DNA of 64,000 nt from Bursaphelenchus xylophilus (GCA_904066235.2 CAJFCV020000003.1:12462001-12526000); one strand, 5' to 3'; positions 11,349-23,404 are shown, numbered from the stretch's first letter. The notes: a model not told the origin generated them from the sequence alone. Numbers and translations are program-made.

Positions 11349-11690
11349 ATTTGCACTGTGCATTTTTATGTTTTCTTTTGTTGCACAGTGCGAAAAATTG
11401 TTTTTTGAAGACTGCACTGTGCAAAAGTTTTTTCTTTTGCACTGTGCGCCAGCGACAAAAATTTTTTGATTTCTTTTGGTCTGCACAGTGCGAAAAATTT
11501 TTCCTTGAAAACTGCACTGTGCAAAAAAACGTTTTTCTTTTGCACTGTGCGTCAGCGACAAAAAAAATAGTTTTTTTGGGCCTGCACAGTGCAAAACTTT
11601 GATTCGCTCATTGCACGGTGCAAAAATGCATAAAAACTTCCGCACTGTGCGTCAGCGACAATTTTTCTTTCTTTCGCACCGTGCGAGAAA
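11349..11690. repeat. TGCAC-N-GTGCA palindrome array
   Basis: About ten copies of the interrupted palindrome in 340 bp, spaced by 20-40 bp of AT-rich DNA, with centre bases A, T and G all present. Three copies are followed by GCGTCAGCGACAAAA or a one-base variant, so part of the array is a larger tandem unit. No ORF here is credible. Confidence 0.7.
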
Positions 11691-12127
11691 TTTCAAAACC
11701 CGAACAGTGAAAAATAAATTAAAAAACCTTCGAAAAATGATGTTAAAAATAAACAATGAATAATTCCGAAAACCCACAGTTCAGACTCTTGAACTTTGTC
11801 CGGCACTTCTCCGTCTATCGATAACCATCCATTGTTGAGTGGATTTTCCCGCCATCGAGAAAAGGTAAACAGAGGCGGCTAGATTCTGTTTTTGTTGGCC
11901 AATTTCCAAAACAAACCCCGAACATCATCGAAATTATATTTTCGCCGCCTATTTTACATTATACTAGAGCCGGAAATAGATTTTTTTAAGCTTCGGCGTT
12001 TTTTTCCTAAACCGCACAGTGCATTCGGAAATTTTTTGGTTTTTGCACGGTGCAATGGAAAAATGTTCGGTTTTTGCACGGTGCAGTGAGAAAATTTGTT
12101 TTTACTGCGTAGTGCAACAAGACTGAG

Positions 12128-12406
12128 GATACTAGTCGTTCCAGAAGGTGCGTGCACTTTTTGTCGTGGGCCGCACTGTGCACAAAATTGCCTTCTTGCG
12201 GGGTGCATTTGACCTTTTGCACCGTGCAATTGCAATGTCGCAGCGACGTAGGCTTTTCTCAACGGAGCCGGCGCGAATTTTTAGAAATTGCACAGTGCAA
12301 AATGTTTCGAAAAGGATCGCGTCGCGCGGGGAACACGAAACTTGCACTGTGCGGTCCGAAAAAAAGGCGGAAAAAGGTGCACGCACTTTCTGGAACGACT
12401 AGTATA
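12128..12406. mobile_element. fold-back element, family B
   Basis: Near-perfect termini ACTAGTCGTTCCAGAAGGTG and CACTTTCTGGAACGACTAGT bound 279 bp. The interior carries paired inverted palindromes (GCACTGTGCA, GCACCGTGCA, GCACAGTGCA) around a short centre, so a single strand can fold completely. No ORF. Confidence 0.8.
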
Positions 12407-14390
12407 AAATTTATAAAAAAATAATTAAAATACTGTAATGTTTCTGAATGTTTCTCATTTTTGCCATTTTTCATTTTTCGCAAGCTCCAATGAACAATTC
12501 TTTTTTCAGCACAGTGCAATTATAAATTTGGTCAGCAGAACGTTCAAAATACGTATTTCTTTGCCAAAATAAAAAAGGTATCGCTCATAAGACGTCATTG
12601 CCATTCTTTAGAACTAAAAAATTTTATTGAAACAGAATGCCAAGGACTTTTGAAATTGGCGGGAAATTCAAATTTTGAAAATTTTTTTTTTCAAAATTTT
12701 TTTGAAATTTGTCCCCAACGCCTTATAACGAAGATTTTTCCTTTTTACGACATTTGTATCGCCCATAAAATACCGTTTTCCCTCTAAAAATCCCGTTTTT
12801 CATCAAAGTTCATTTCCCTTGGACCTACGTACAAATCCCTTAAGGCGCGTAATCAAATCTGATAATAATATTTTTATTACATATCTCGTCCCTAAATATC
12901 CCGTGTTTTTGGCCCCCGACTCCTTGAGTAATCTTTTTTTTCTTCGGGGCGCCTCTCAAAATCCGCGAAAAAACCCTGCCCATTTCTGCGGTGGTCTCTT
13001 CGGAAACTTCTCCATCTCCCCTTCCACTGAAGACGGTTGGAAAGGAAGTCGGTTCCCGCCTGTGCTAATGTGGCTCACCTAATTTTTGGGGGGGATCTTT
13101 GTCCAGTTCGAATCGCATTGTTGCACTGTCAGCACTTTCATAAACTGCGTGGACATTTGTCGCGGTCCGCACTGTGCACAAAAAACCCGTTTTTTTGCAA
13201 CCGTGCATTCATTTTTTTTCTTGGTTTCGTACTGTGCATTTGGAATCTCGCTGCGACGTAAGCTTTAAGCTTTTTTCAACTGCGCCGCCGCGGTTTTGAT
13301 CAACAATGTGCACAGTGCAACCGGCTTTTTTGAGGGTTGCACGGTGCGAAAAGAAAAAAAAACGCACTGTAGGTTGGCGATAAGCTTGAGAAAGAAAAAT
13401 GCAAAAAAATTTGAGCGATTTTCGACAGTTTGACTTGCACTGAGCAATGTCGTGGAACGAAAAGTTCTCATAATTTGCAGAGCGCGGTTTTACAATTTAT
13501 TTTTTTTCCACTGCTCTGCAGAGACCGCAAAAAAAAATATCTTTGCACATTGCATTTTCTGTTTTTTTTCTTTAAGGCGCGCGATTCCCTCAGAATTCGC
13601 GGCCGCGGTAAATTATCAGCACTTTTTGTCTCGGATAGTAAAATAAGTGTGAAATAGGTAGTAAAAAGGGCAATAAGGACAAGCTCTTTGTACTGTCCGT
13701 ATTCTCACGTCAGCAGCGACAAAAAACAAAGTCTTTTGTGAAATTCGAGGGGAACTTTGGTACGTAAGACGGGGAAATAATTGAAATGAACTTTTTCCTT
13801 ATAAGATTTAGTCTACGTGGACCACTTACAATTAAAAATTTTAGCTTTGCCTACGTAATCAGTCTGGCCGAAAAAGAGCCGGCCTTCGCGCGCCTTCTTC
13901 CCCAAAATTTAGCAATTTTTCATAGTCGCGCGCGCTTTTTGCGACGCGTCGCTAAAACTTTTGGCTCCGCTGATTTTTGGGGTTGCGATTTTGATGTGCT
14001 GAAGAGGGCGGCTCTTTTTCGGCTAGATTGACAACGTTCGTCGCTGCGAGAGCTCAACGTTGAGTGAGACAAGAGCCTTTTTTGCAGCATTCTTTCGAAT
14101 TATGGGTGAGAAAATATGATGTCTTGGAATATAATTGCCTTAAAAGGGGAAGTGGCCAACGTGTGGCGTACATCTGTACTTTTTTTCGAATTTCGTACAC
14201 AAGTTAGGGCAGACTCACAAAAATGATCCTGATTTTTTTGCTCGCCTTTTGTCAGGGTAAACTAGGTTTTCTCACCGGGAGAGTACGCGAAATGCGGAGA
14301 GCGGTCAGAAAACTTTTTTGGCCATATATTTGTCGATTTCTGTGAAGACATTACCGTCTCCGATTAAAAAAAGACTGATGTAAAATGTCG
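12407..14390. other. gene-free region with palindromes
   Basis: No gene is supported. TGCAC-N-GTGCA words cluster at 13120-13380. A family C left end (CTTTCATAAACTGCGTGGAC) is at 13134. A GAATGCCA...TTGGCGGGAAATTC phrase lies at 12638-12675. The 86- and 81-codon frames have no recognisable features. Confidence 0.4.
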
Positions 14391-14393
14391 CAT

Positions 14394-14550
14394 CAGTCTG
14401 TCAGGAAAATAATGACCGCAATGTCGCAGCGCCAACCGCGTCGCTGAAGTGAAAAGCGATTTGATTTTTTCCGCGGCACAATACACTTTCTCGGTCGCGA
14501 TACGATTTTTGATGTCATTATTTTCATTATTTTCCCGACAGACTGAAATG
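14394..14550. mobile_element. MITE family A
   Basis: ATCAGTCTGTCAGGAAAATA on the left and TTATTTTCCCGACAGACTGA on the right; interior of the GTCGCTGAAGTGAAAAGC subfamily. Confidence 0.8.
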
Positions 14551-14853
14551 AGAAAAGATGTAAAATATTGGTTCAACTTTTGGACTAAAAATCTCGGTCG
14601 TTTCTGAAAACCGCAGTATTTTGGCAAAAGTCTTTCAAAAAACAATCTAAGCTCGAGCCGATTTTCAATAGAATTTGAGCGTCGCGCTTTGGGCACTTTT
14701 TGAGTTCCATGTAAAAATATTTTCATAAAGTGGATGGATAGTTGCCACAGTCCGCACCGTGCACAAAAATCCTCATTTTGCACCGTGCGTTTCGCTTTTT
14801 TTTGGTTTTCGCACTGTGCTCGAAATATCGCCGCGACATAGGCAAGTTTCAAC

Positions 14854-15013
14854 TATCGGTCTGTCGGGAAAAAAACGGCGGATCGTCGCGCCTCGGAGTC
14901 GCTCATCATCGCTTTGCGACTGCAAGCCGCGGCTTGGGATTTGGTGCGCGATAGCGGCGAGGCGAGACATTTTGCTGCGACGATCCGCCGTTATTTTTCC
15001 GACAGACTGATAT
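14854..15013. mobile_element. MITE family A, CGGCGGATC variant
   Basis: TCGGTCTGTCGGGAAAAAAA and TATTTTTCCGACAGACTGAT bound a copy whose subterminal block is ACGGCGGATCGTCGC, matching copies at 28646 and 29192. It is inserted inside DNA carrying family B and C ends. Confidence 0.8.
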
Positions 15014-15151
15014 ATACGCCGGTGCGGCAAGGTTAGGGATTTGCATGGTGCAAAATGTTTCGAAAAAAATTGCGTCGTGCAGCGTGCGCGGCGAGGTGGG
15101 AGAAAATGCCAAAAAAGGCTACGAACTTTCTGGAACGACTAGTATGATAAT

Positions 15152-15308
15152 GCTGCTAGTCTTTTCACAGAATGCGTAGACTTTTTGTCCCGAAGCGTCG
15201 TCGCTGCGAATTTTGCGCGCGCGGCGACAATTGCACAATGTAAAAAGAAGAAAAATGCACTGAGCGCCGCGAAAAAAGTCTACGCACTTTATGAAAATAC
15301 TACTACTA
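15152..15308. mobile_element. fold-back element, family C
   Basis: TAGTCTTTTCACAGAATGCG on the left and CGCACTTTATGAAAATACTA on the right. It directly abuts a family B right end (TTTCTGGAACGACTAGTA) at 15126-15144. Confidence 0.7.
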
Positions 15309-15733
15309 TAAACTGTTGTCCGAATTCGCGAAGCGTTTTAAAATACAAAATAGCCGATGCACTTACAATTTTCCCATTCTTTATGACGTGATGGCTCAAA
15401 ATATCCAAGAACCGCATCAGCCCCAAAAAAACATCATCCACTTGCGAAGTGGGAGCGATGGAAAATTTTGCTCGTTTTTTGCAACCCCTCCGGCACATTA
15501 TGCAGCGAATGGAGGGAAAACGAATGGGCCATGTTTGTCTAACGTTTTGCACATTTAATTTGAATTTTATGTTATGATGTCCCTCGTTTCCAGGCAGTTG
15601 ATGGCCCTTTCAAAGTGACATCTTGAATTTATTTGTCCTCGCGTACAAATAGACCGCCCGAGCGCCGAAAACTTGTGATTTTCGGCCTGTTAGAGCGGGC
15701 TTTTTATCGTTTTTTTTTTCTGTTTACGTATTA
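15309..15733. other. no gene recognised
   Basis: Opposed frames of 80-87 codons cross this stretch with no recognisable domain or splice context. Near 15655-15705 an inverted GCCCGAGCGCCGAAAA / GGCCTGTTAGAGCGGGC hairpin followed by a T run is visible; its meaning in a nematode is unclear. Confidence 0.25.
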
Positions 15734-15890
15734 CCGGTCTGTCGGGAAAATAATGAGCACAATGTCGCTGCGCAGAGAGCGCCGCTGAACTGGAAGCGAT
15801 TTGATTTTGCCGCGAAACAATTTATTTTTTTAGCTGCGATGCGATTTTCGATGCGACAGAGTGCTCATTATTTTCCCGACGGACTGATTT
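15734..15890. mobile_element. MITE family A
   Basis: CCGGTCTGTCGGGAAAATAA and TTATTTTCCCGACGGACTGA bound a typical ATAATGAGCAC copy. Confidence 0.8.
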
Positions 15891-16322
15891 TTTAGTATTT
15901 TCAGAAAGTGCATGGACATTTGAAGTCTATTGTAGGCTGCAAAAAACAAGAAACTGCACAGTGCAAAAGTAAATTTTTGTTTCTGCACAGTGCATGTCGC
16001 GAAAATCACTCTAACTTTTTCATAAACTGCATGGACATTTTTTTCCTTTTTGCACTGTGCTTTTTGAACTTTTTCCCACGTTTGTCGCTAACGCACAGTG
16101 CATTTTTCTCCTTTCGCACAGTGCAAGCCTCAAAAAGAGCCGTTTGCAATGTGCAAATCCTGGCCCCGCCGCAGCGACGTTGAAACTTGCTTTTGTCGCA
16201 GTGATATTTCAAATGCACAGTGCAAAACCAAGAAATTACTGAAATGCACAGTGCAAAAAACGGGGTTTTTTTGTGCACAGTGCGGACCACTACAAAAGGT
16301 CCATGTACTTTATGAAACCAGT
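15891..16322. mobile_element. family C fold-back elements, two overlapping left ends
   Basis: TAGTATTTTCAGAAAGTGCA at 15895 and AACTTTTTCATAAACTGCAT at 16013 are both left ends. The right end (GTCCATGTACTTTATGAAAC) lies at 16300-16320. Between them are about ten TGCAC-N-GTGCA words in inverted order, suggesting nested insertion. Confidence 0.6.
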
Positions 16323-17642
16323 ACAGAATACAATTTGCAAGCAGAGATTGTAAAAAAATTGCATAGGACTTTGCTCTCGGACAAAAAAGTAATTGGTGGA
16401 AATTGAAAGTGTTTGCAGTAGATTGAGTTTCATTTGGCTTTTGAGGGGTTTCACTTGTTCAAAAGATCAAAAAGTTCGGAAGAGCTTGCACTTCTGTTTC
16501 CTGATTTTTTGATCGCTCGCGAAAAGAATTTGAGGTGTTAAAATTCGGAACATTGTCAAAGTTTTCCGTAATATTAGTCTGTCGGGAAAATAATGACCAC
16601 TTTTTCACTATCGAAAATGGCATCGCCGCGGAGAAAATGAATTGTGTCGCGGCGAAATCAAATTGCTTTCTGCGACACTATTGGAGCAGCGACATTGTGC
16701 TCATTACTTATTTTTCCGACAGACTGAGAACAATTCTAGATGAAACTTTCATGCCGAAATTTGCAAAAAAAGTTTCATTTCGTTTTTGCCGTCTTTCGAT
16801 AAAAAATCTCGATTCTTTTGGCGGAGAGCGGACTAGAGATCTGGCACATTCCTTCGACAAAGATTATCGAAAATTTGTGCCAAATTTGATCAAAATCTGA
16901 GCGTCACACTTCGAGTACCTACCCCATATGTCTATACTAGGCCTTCCGGAAAGTCGCCGGGGCGATTTTTAAGCTTGCACTCTGCAAAAAAAGACAGAGT
17001 GCCAGCGACAGCCCAAAAAAAGCCTAAAAAGAAAGAAACTGCAAATTTCAAAGAAATTTTTTGTTTTCGCATGTCGCAAAATTCATTCCAGCGACTTTGC
17101 GAACAAACTTGTATGTCAAAAAGAAGTCACGTTTCAGCAAAGTCAATCCTTCCAACTTTTCGAGCTCTTCTCATAAATTAGCCTCACAAAACTTCGTGTG
17201 AAGCCCTTACTCAATTTTGAGAGTGATTTCGGGAACACGTTCTATGTTGCCTTTTTACACTTTCACTTCCATTCCGGCTAATTTTTGCAATTTACCGAAC
17301 CTTTGAATCCTTTCGAATCCAACTTTTTTTCCTATTCCTCCGGAAATAATCTCACGTTTCAGGGCCTTGAAATTTGTTTGGAGGCTCATTAGGCATTAAT
17401 TGCGCGATTCAGTCAAAACCTAGGCGGCGTTTGGAAATTAATTGAGCACCTAATTCGTCAAAATCCGCGACAGTTTTGCTGAATTTTCATTGTTTGAACT
17501 ATTTGTCCTGAGGGCATTTTTTGGGTTTTTGAATTTGGGTCTTACTGGAAAATTGTAGACTCTTTTTTTTTATTGAAAATAATTTTTTTTGAGCGATATG
17601 TTCGTATGAGCACTTGCAAATCATCATTTATTCCTTTGATTG
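16323..17642. other. gene-free, with one MITE and repeat fragments
   Basis: Family A copy at 16573-16730 (TTAGTCTGTCGGGAAAATAA to TTTTTCCGACAGACTGAG). A family E left end (CCTTCCGGAAAGTCGCCGG) lies at 16947. The frame at 16535-16900 reads through the MITE and is rejected as a gene. Confidence 0.5.
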
Positions 17643-18870
17643 TATCAATCTGTCGGGAAAATAATGGGCACTCTGTCGCACGGAAAATCGCGTCGCCGTC
17701 GAGAAAATGACTTGTGTTGCGACAAAATCGAATTGCTTTTTACTTCAATGATAGATGCAGCAGATTATGCTCATTATTTTCCCGACAAACTGATATGAGG
17801 ACTTGCAAATCATCATTTACTCTTTAGATCATATTTTTCACCTATGGCAACTCATAATTACCGTATTTTAAAAGCAATAATCGTGTGTATCCTTGATTTA
17901 TGGCCTCTTCTTTCGACGTTTTCTTATACAAAATACAAGAATAGCCATTGAAATGCTAATTTGGGCCGTTTCATTGGCCTGTTTCTTTGCAGAATTGTAG
18001 GAATTACCTCACTTGTTCCCCTGAACTTTCTAATTCAATAGACACAAACTTCTCTTCTAAATTGTGTATATCCGTTCCTCTATGTGCCTGAAAGTGTGAG
18101 TACTCGCTTTGTAGTAACAGCCGATAAATTTAGTGAGTTCTTTGCGAGAGAACATGCAAAATGAGGAGAGTCGGACATACGGAAGACTTGGGAAAAACTG
18201 GAACACTTAATTTTTTCCGTTAATATTAAATGCTTACATCATCCTGTTGGAAAAATAATGAGCGAGATGTCAGTGCGCTAGCCGCGTCGCTGAAGTGAAA
18301 AGCAATTTGATTTTGTCGCGGAACAATTTATTTTCTCGGCGGCTGAGTGATTTTCGATAGAACTTAGTGCTCATTATTTTCCCGACAGACTGATATTGCT
18401 AAACTTTTTGGCGGTTCTTGGAATCCCACATTCCAAGGAAATAATCTTCTAAATCCGATCCAAACATCCGGTTGTATTTTTTTGAAGTTTTATCCACGCA
18501 GATCGACAGTCTTGACATTCCTGCACCGCACAGTGCAAATAAATACCTGTGAAGACTTTTTGAACTGTTTTTTACCGGTATGTCGAGAAAATAATGTGGA
18601 TTTGTCGCAAGAAAACGTCTAGCCTAGTCGCGGTCGTGCACTAAATCTCTAGCCGCGGCTAGCAGTCGCAAAGCGATGATGGGCGTCCAAGACCACATTA
18701 TTTTCCCGACAGATGATATAATATTAGTTTTTTCTTTTGTCGCTACGCCAATCATGTCGCTAAAGTGAAAAGAAATTTGGTTTTCCGCAACACAACTCAT
18801 TTTCTAGGCGGCGATGCTTTTTCGGATGCGACAGAGAACTCATTATTTTCCCGACAGCCAGATAACGCCT
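17643..18870. mobile_element. four family A MITEs in a row
   Basis: Copies at about 17643-17797, 18235-18395 and 18568-18720 have both terminal inverted repeats. A fourth at about 18725-18866 keeps only its right end. The third copy is of the ATAATGTGGATTTGTCGC subfamily, the others of the ATAATGAGC / ATAATGGGC subfamily. DNA between them is AT-rich without genes. Confidence 0.7.
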
Positions 18871-19120
18871 TAAATTTTCAAATTTTACCCTCGAGTTTAA
18901 AAATTTCGTGCTATTTTTAATTTTGCGATCATTAATGCCTTTCTCCCACCCAATAATTCCAATTTTTCAGGCATTCTCCCAACATTTTCACCTGCCCGTT
19001 AGCTAATAAACTTACAAGTAAGACTCCCTAATTGTCAGACAAATTGGAATTTGAACGAAATTTCGAGGAATTGCCGCAATTTTGATGAATGAATTCAACC
19101 GTTGAAAAGTCCGTGACTTG

Positions 19121-21948
19121 ATGTTGTTCCACAACCGCTCCGAGGCGAACTGCTCAATCTGGACGGCGGAGGCGCGCAATGCCGCCGAGCGATGCATCCG
19201 CGAGGAGTTTGGCGCGTATTACGACGGGTGCGGACAGAAGTGCGTTCATGATTTGGAATTCGCGAGTTTCGGGAGGAATATGGAGCTGGAGCACTTCGTT
19301 TATGGATTGGTAAGGAAAAGTTAGGCTAAATGTTTCAAATGGCGACATTAACTTGGTTGAAAAATCAAAAAATTTTTCTTGTATTAGTCTGTCGGGAAAA
19401 TAATGAGCATAAAGTTGCCGATCGCGTCGCGGAAGTGAAAACAATTTAATTTTGTTGTGACACAATTCATTTTCTCGGCGGCGATGTAAATTTTTTGATA
19501 CGGCAGACTGCTCATTATTTTCCCGACAGCTGGAATTAAACTGATTTTTGATAAAAATCAAAGCTAATTCCGGATTTTAACACCTCAAATACCTGTCGCT
19601 AGCAATCTAAAAGGCGCCGATTCGCTCCGTATTTTTCCGACAAATTGACATTACCTTCCAGGCAGATGTTTTAGCTAGCTGCGCGCTGATAATCAATATT
19701 TTTTGGACCAAAAATGCTAAAACTTTCCATTCACCCCATATTCCAGCTTTCATTCCTATAAACCAAATTTCTAAAAATTTACATAAGAAGAACTTCAAAT
19801 TTATCTTTCAGCTCTTCCCAGTCCTTGTCTTCCTTGTCGCCATAGCCAATGTTCTTGTCGCTCTAGTCCTATCGCAACGACATATGGTCACACCGACAAA
19901 TGTAGTACTGAAATACATGGCAGTGGCTGACTTGTGTGTTGGAGTCATTCCGTTGCCTTGGAATTTCTTTTATCACACGTTGAAGTGAGTTTTTGTATAA
20001 TTCTCTATTAACAAAAACCATGATGATTTCTCGGACCTGCAATTCTTGTAATTATAATACTTGACGTGGCCAAATAAGGCAATAAAAAAGATTTTTTTAG
20101 AAATTACGAACATGAAGATCAGCTGGAATTGTGGTGGTGTTACATGTACAAATATTCAATGGACGCCATCCCACCGGTCTTTCATAACATTGCCATGTGG
20201 TTGACAGTGCTGTTGGCTGGTCAACGGTAGGGCCGATTTTCGATTTTTCTTTCAAATTTAGCCTTATATGAGCCAATTGACCACCCTAACTGCCTTTTAA
20301 AAATATTTTTTTTAGAACCCTCATTTTTTGATCATTTTTTAACTTCCAAAATTGGCAAATATATATACACAACGTTTCGTTATTTCAGCTACATTTCAAT
20401 CTCATATCCACTGAGTTCGCGGCAGCTCTGCAGCGTGAAGAATGTTCGCATCTGCACGGCTGTTATCACATTCGTCTGCATTTTGTGTGGCCTCCCCAAA
20501 AGTATGGACATTTATTATGACGTCTACGATGGCTGGGCGTTCGACCGGAGCGAAACATGGACTTATCGACGGTACATTTTTGAATTCATTTTTGAGATAT
20601 CGCATAGTGGAAAATTATTTATATTGCACCGTGCAAGTCATGAAAAAAAAATTTGCACAGTTCAAATTTTTTTTTTCAAATTCAGCACTGTACAAAAAAG
20701 CAAAAAAAATTTTTTTTTTCAAAATTTAATTTTTCGTATTTTAGCAGTTGTGTCAGTGGCCTAACGGCCCTTGTCACCACAATCGGCCCCACAACCTTCT
20801 TCAATCTCTACTTTCTTTCCCGAGTATTTCTTTTCATCCTACTGCCCAGCTTTCTCCTTACCATCTTGAACTTACTGTTGGTGCGAGGGATCCGAAATGC
20901 CCAAAAAAGGAAGCACCACTTGTTGAAAGAGAAACGAGCACGCGAAGCGCAGCGACAAACAGACTCAAACAGCACCAGCACTATGCTGGTGATGGTGGTC
21001 AGCATTTTTTTGGTGGTCAATTTGCCCCAGGCGGTGTTTATGTTGATGGTTTGTCTGAGTAATACGTTGGGAATTCACAACGATCTGTTCACTGGGATGT
21101 TCCCAGTGGCGTTTATGTTGGTCAGCAACATGCTTGTTATGGTAGGTTTTTAAAGTGGTTAAGATTGTATTGTAGTAATGATATGTATGTCTTCGTTCTT
21201 TTAGGCTACATATCCCATCAACTTTGCCATTTATTGCTACATGTCCAGCAGTTTTCGGGATACATTTAGAGTCTTGTTTTGTCGGTAAGTATAACAATTT
21301 TCGACTATAATACATAAGAAATTTTTGTATCTCTAAACAAAAAAATCTTGCCTTTCTTTCTTGCATTTGCCGCAATTTTGTGAGAAATTAGGGGAAGGAG
21401 AGAAAGCGAAAGACGTCAGAAAACCGGTGTCACCCCAGCTCAAAAAGAAGTATGAGATCTTTCAATTGTCTCCTCGCTGTCTACTATTTAGCCGATCCGA
21501 CGGTTGGATGAGTTGCCTCGGGCTGGCCTAGTAGATCCACTGCTCGGTGAGCAGTCAAGCGTAACCATGCTCCGCCGTCGGGTCCACTTGGCAACCTTTT
21601 TTGTCATACGTTTGAGATGCTTCTTATCAAAAAAATTTGTCAAACTCTTGATGGTGGCTCGTATTTTAAAATTTTCCCCAATTTAACGAAGACATTATTC
21701 TTTTCAGCTACTCCACCCGCTGGCATTACCGATTTCCCAGCAAGTCCGGTTCAGGCGGATCGGCCGCGTTTTCGCGGCTCTCCGTTCGTCGCTCCGATCC
21801 CAGTGTATCAGTCCAGCTTACGAATGGACGAAAAGAATCTCTCAGCACAGACGCCGTTACTTCCAACGGTTACAGTCAACCTCCACCGTCTCAACAGTTA
21901 ACGCACTCGGATTCGAAGACGTTGACGCAGGATACTGTATTTTTGTAA
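19121..21948 (+). CDS. sprr-2: sex-peptide-receptor-related class A GPCR
   Basis: Seven exons join in phase: 19121-19309, 19812-19984, 20101-20226, 20389-20571, 20745-21141, 21205-21284 and 21708-21948, giving 462 residues; the exon 5 acceptor is a CAGCAG-type choice. The N-terminus has NRS and NCS glycosylation sites. TM1 is near 64-83, TM2 near 92-117. Cys134 and the Cys near 226 can form the usual disulfide. TM3 ends in QRYISISYPL (QRY instead of DRY), and TM7 carries YPINFAIY in place of NPxxY. The TM2-TM3 text (MAVADLCVGVIPLPW, HNIAMWLTVLLAGQRY) is of the SPR / myoinhibitory-peptide and DMSR receptor type, so a plasma-membrane neuropeptide receptor is likely. Sitting next to tatn-1 supports sprr-2 rather than a dmsr gene. 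Intron 1 carries a MITE. Exons 21392-21449 and 21492-21546 can be inserted to give another tail. Ligand unknown; the symbol is by resemblance and remembered synteny. Confidence 0.8.
19383..19535. mobile_element. MITE family A in GPCR intron 1
   Basis: TTAGTCTGTCGGGAAAATAA and TTATTTTCCCGACAGCTGGA bound a typical copy between exons 1 and 2 of the receptor gene. Confidence 0.75.
21392..21546 (+). other. alternative GPCR tail exons (21392-21449, 21492-21546)
   Basis: After TGAGAAATTAG a frame (GRRESERRQKTGV...) runs to a donor at AA|GTATGA. After CTATTTAG a second block (PIRRLDELPRAGLVDPLL) runs to a strong donor G|GTGAGC. Phases are 2 to 0 to 1, which shifts the terminal exon into a second frame ending at 21901 for a 484-residue isoform. 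The intron between the blocks would be only 42 bases. Confidence 0.4.
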
Positions 21949-22179
21949 ACGTTTTACTTATTTTTTGTATTGTTTGAGTTGTTTAGACTTGTATTTATGG
22001 CTATAAAAAGTTTTATTATAGACGAATGTGTTAGTGCGTTCACGGCGTATTTTACAAAACAAATTTCAGGGAGTCCTTTCTCCAGAAAATGAAAAAATTG
22101 GGCATGGTTTACTTGCAAAACAAGAGCACTAATATGTGCAGACCCTGAATGAAATTTAAATTATATACTTTTTCTTCCA

Positions 22180-22335
22180 ACAAACACTGTTTCCGACAGT
22201 ATTTGATTATCTTTTCCCCTGTATTTTTCATCATTGTGCTCGCAAAAAGTTTCACTTCCGCCCAAAGGTTTGATTCTTATCGCATCGAGCAGTCTTCCAA
22301 CTGAACCCTTGCACTGTGCAACCGGTAAAGAAGAA
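22180..22335 (-). repeat. one arm of a diverged inverted repeat flanking tatn-1
   Basis: Read on the minus strand, TTGCACAGTGCAAGGGTTCA, then GATGCGATAAGAATCAAA, then TTTTGCGAGCACAATGATG and ACTGTCGGAAACAGTGTTTG match in order a plus-strand block at 27540-27700. Confidence 0.6.
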
Positions 22336-23404
22336 AATATAAAGTATATAAGTTCAATGAAGCAATACAGTAGCGATCTTCATCAGAGAGGATTGGTTTT
22401 TCGTTATGATCTATTTGGAAAAACATTTTCATGCGAGCTGGAATGATGTAATTCTTTTTTAGCTTCTGATTTTTCACCTTGTTAACTAAGATTAAATTCA
22501 ATGACAAAAGGGTGAGATTCGGTGATCAACGACCGGATGGCAATCGAGATCTGTTTACTCGAATATTCACAATTTAGTTTGGAGTCAAAGGTTTGTGATT
22601 TTTTGAAACCTGCTGTGTTTTGTGTGGAAATTGGGATGGAAATTGAGATTTTTTGCCAAAAAAGTGATTTATGTATAATAGATTTGAAAAGCTAAAATCA
22701 TAAAGAAAACAATGCAAAAAATGCCATTTTTCTATATAATAGTCTTGGTAAAAAGTTCGAAAGTTTTTGAACTTTTTTTTGGAAAAAATCTGAAAAAAGC
22801 CCTGCTATTACAGAAAGAATGACAGCATATCACAAAATAAAAAAGAAAGGTCTACAGTTTCCGAAAATATCAAAAGTCTTAGGAAATTTATATGGTAAAC
22901 ACCATTAGTCATCGTTTTTCCAAATCTCTAACTTTGATGTCAAGTTCAATATAATTAACCCATTTTTTCATCTGAATCTAATATTTCTACCCCAATCTTC
23001 TTCTTCAATGAAATTATCCGACAGTTTTCAATTGATTTTGTTTATTTTTATAATATTTTATATATTATCGATGTATATACAAACATCCTACACTAGACGA
23101 AAGATCATTGGTAAGCTCATTGGTCGAATGAAATTACAATATTGGGTAGACTAAACAATAAAAAATCTTGAATATATTATGATAATTGGGATCATTAGAC
23201 GTGAATTGCATTGGAAATGGGATCAATGACGTAAAGGAAATGACTAAATTGTAAGAATGATACAAAGCAGTAAGCTCAGGATTTTTTGGAGGGAAAATTT
23301 GAATTAATTACTCGGTAAAAACAACTAGTAATCGCAGATTACAGGATAAGAAAGGCTGGTAATGATAGGAAAATGAGTAAAAAGGAATTCAAATTGGAGA
23401 AAAC
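22336..23404. other. convergent intergenic region and tatn-1 3' flank
   Basis: AT-rich, no gene. The GPCR and tatn-1 face each other here. On the minus strand an AATAAA (plus TTTATT near 23040) lies about 365 bases past the tatn-1 stop and may be its poly(A) signal. The 70-76 codon frames at 22234-22507 overlap the repeat arm and are not credible genes. Confidence 0.4.

Noticed and set aside
15655..15715. Rho-independent terminator hairpin with T run
   Set aside because: Bacterial-type terminators are not expected in a nematode nuclear genome; the hairpin is probably incidental.
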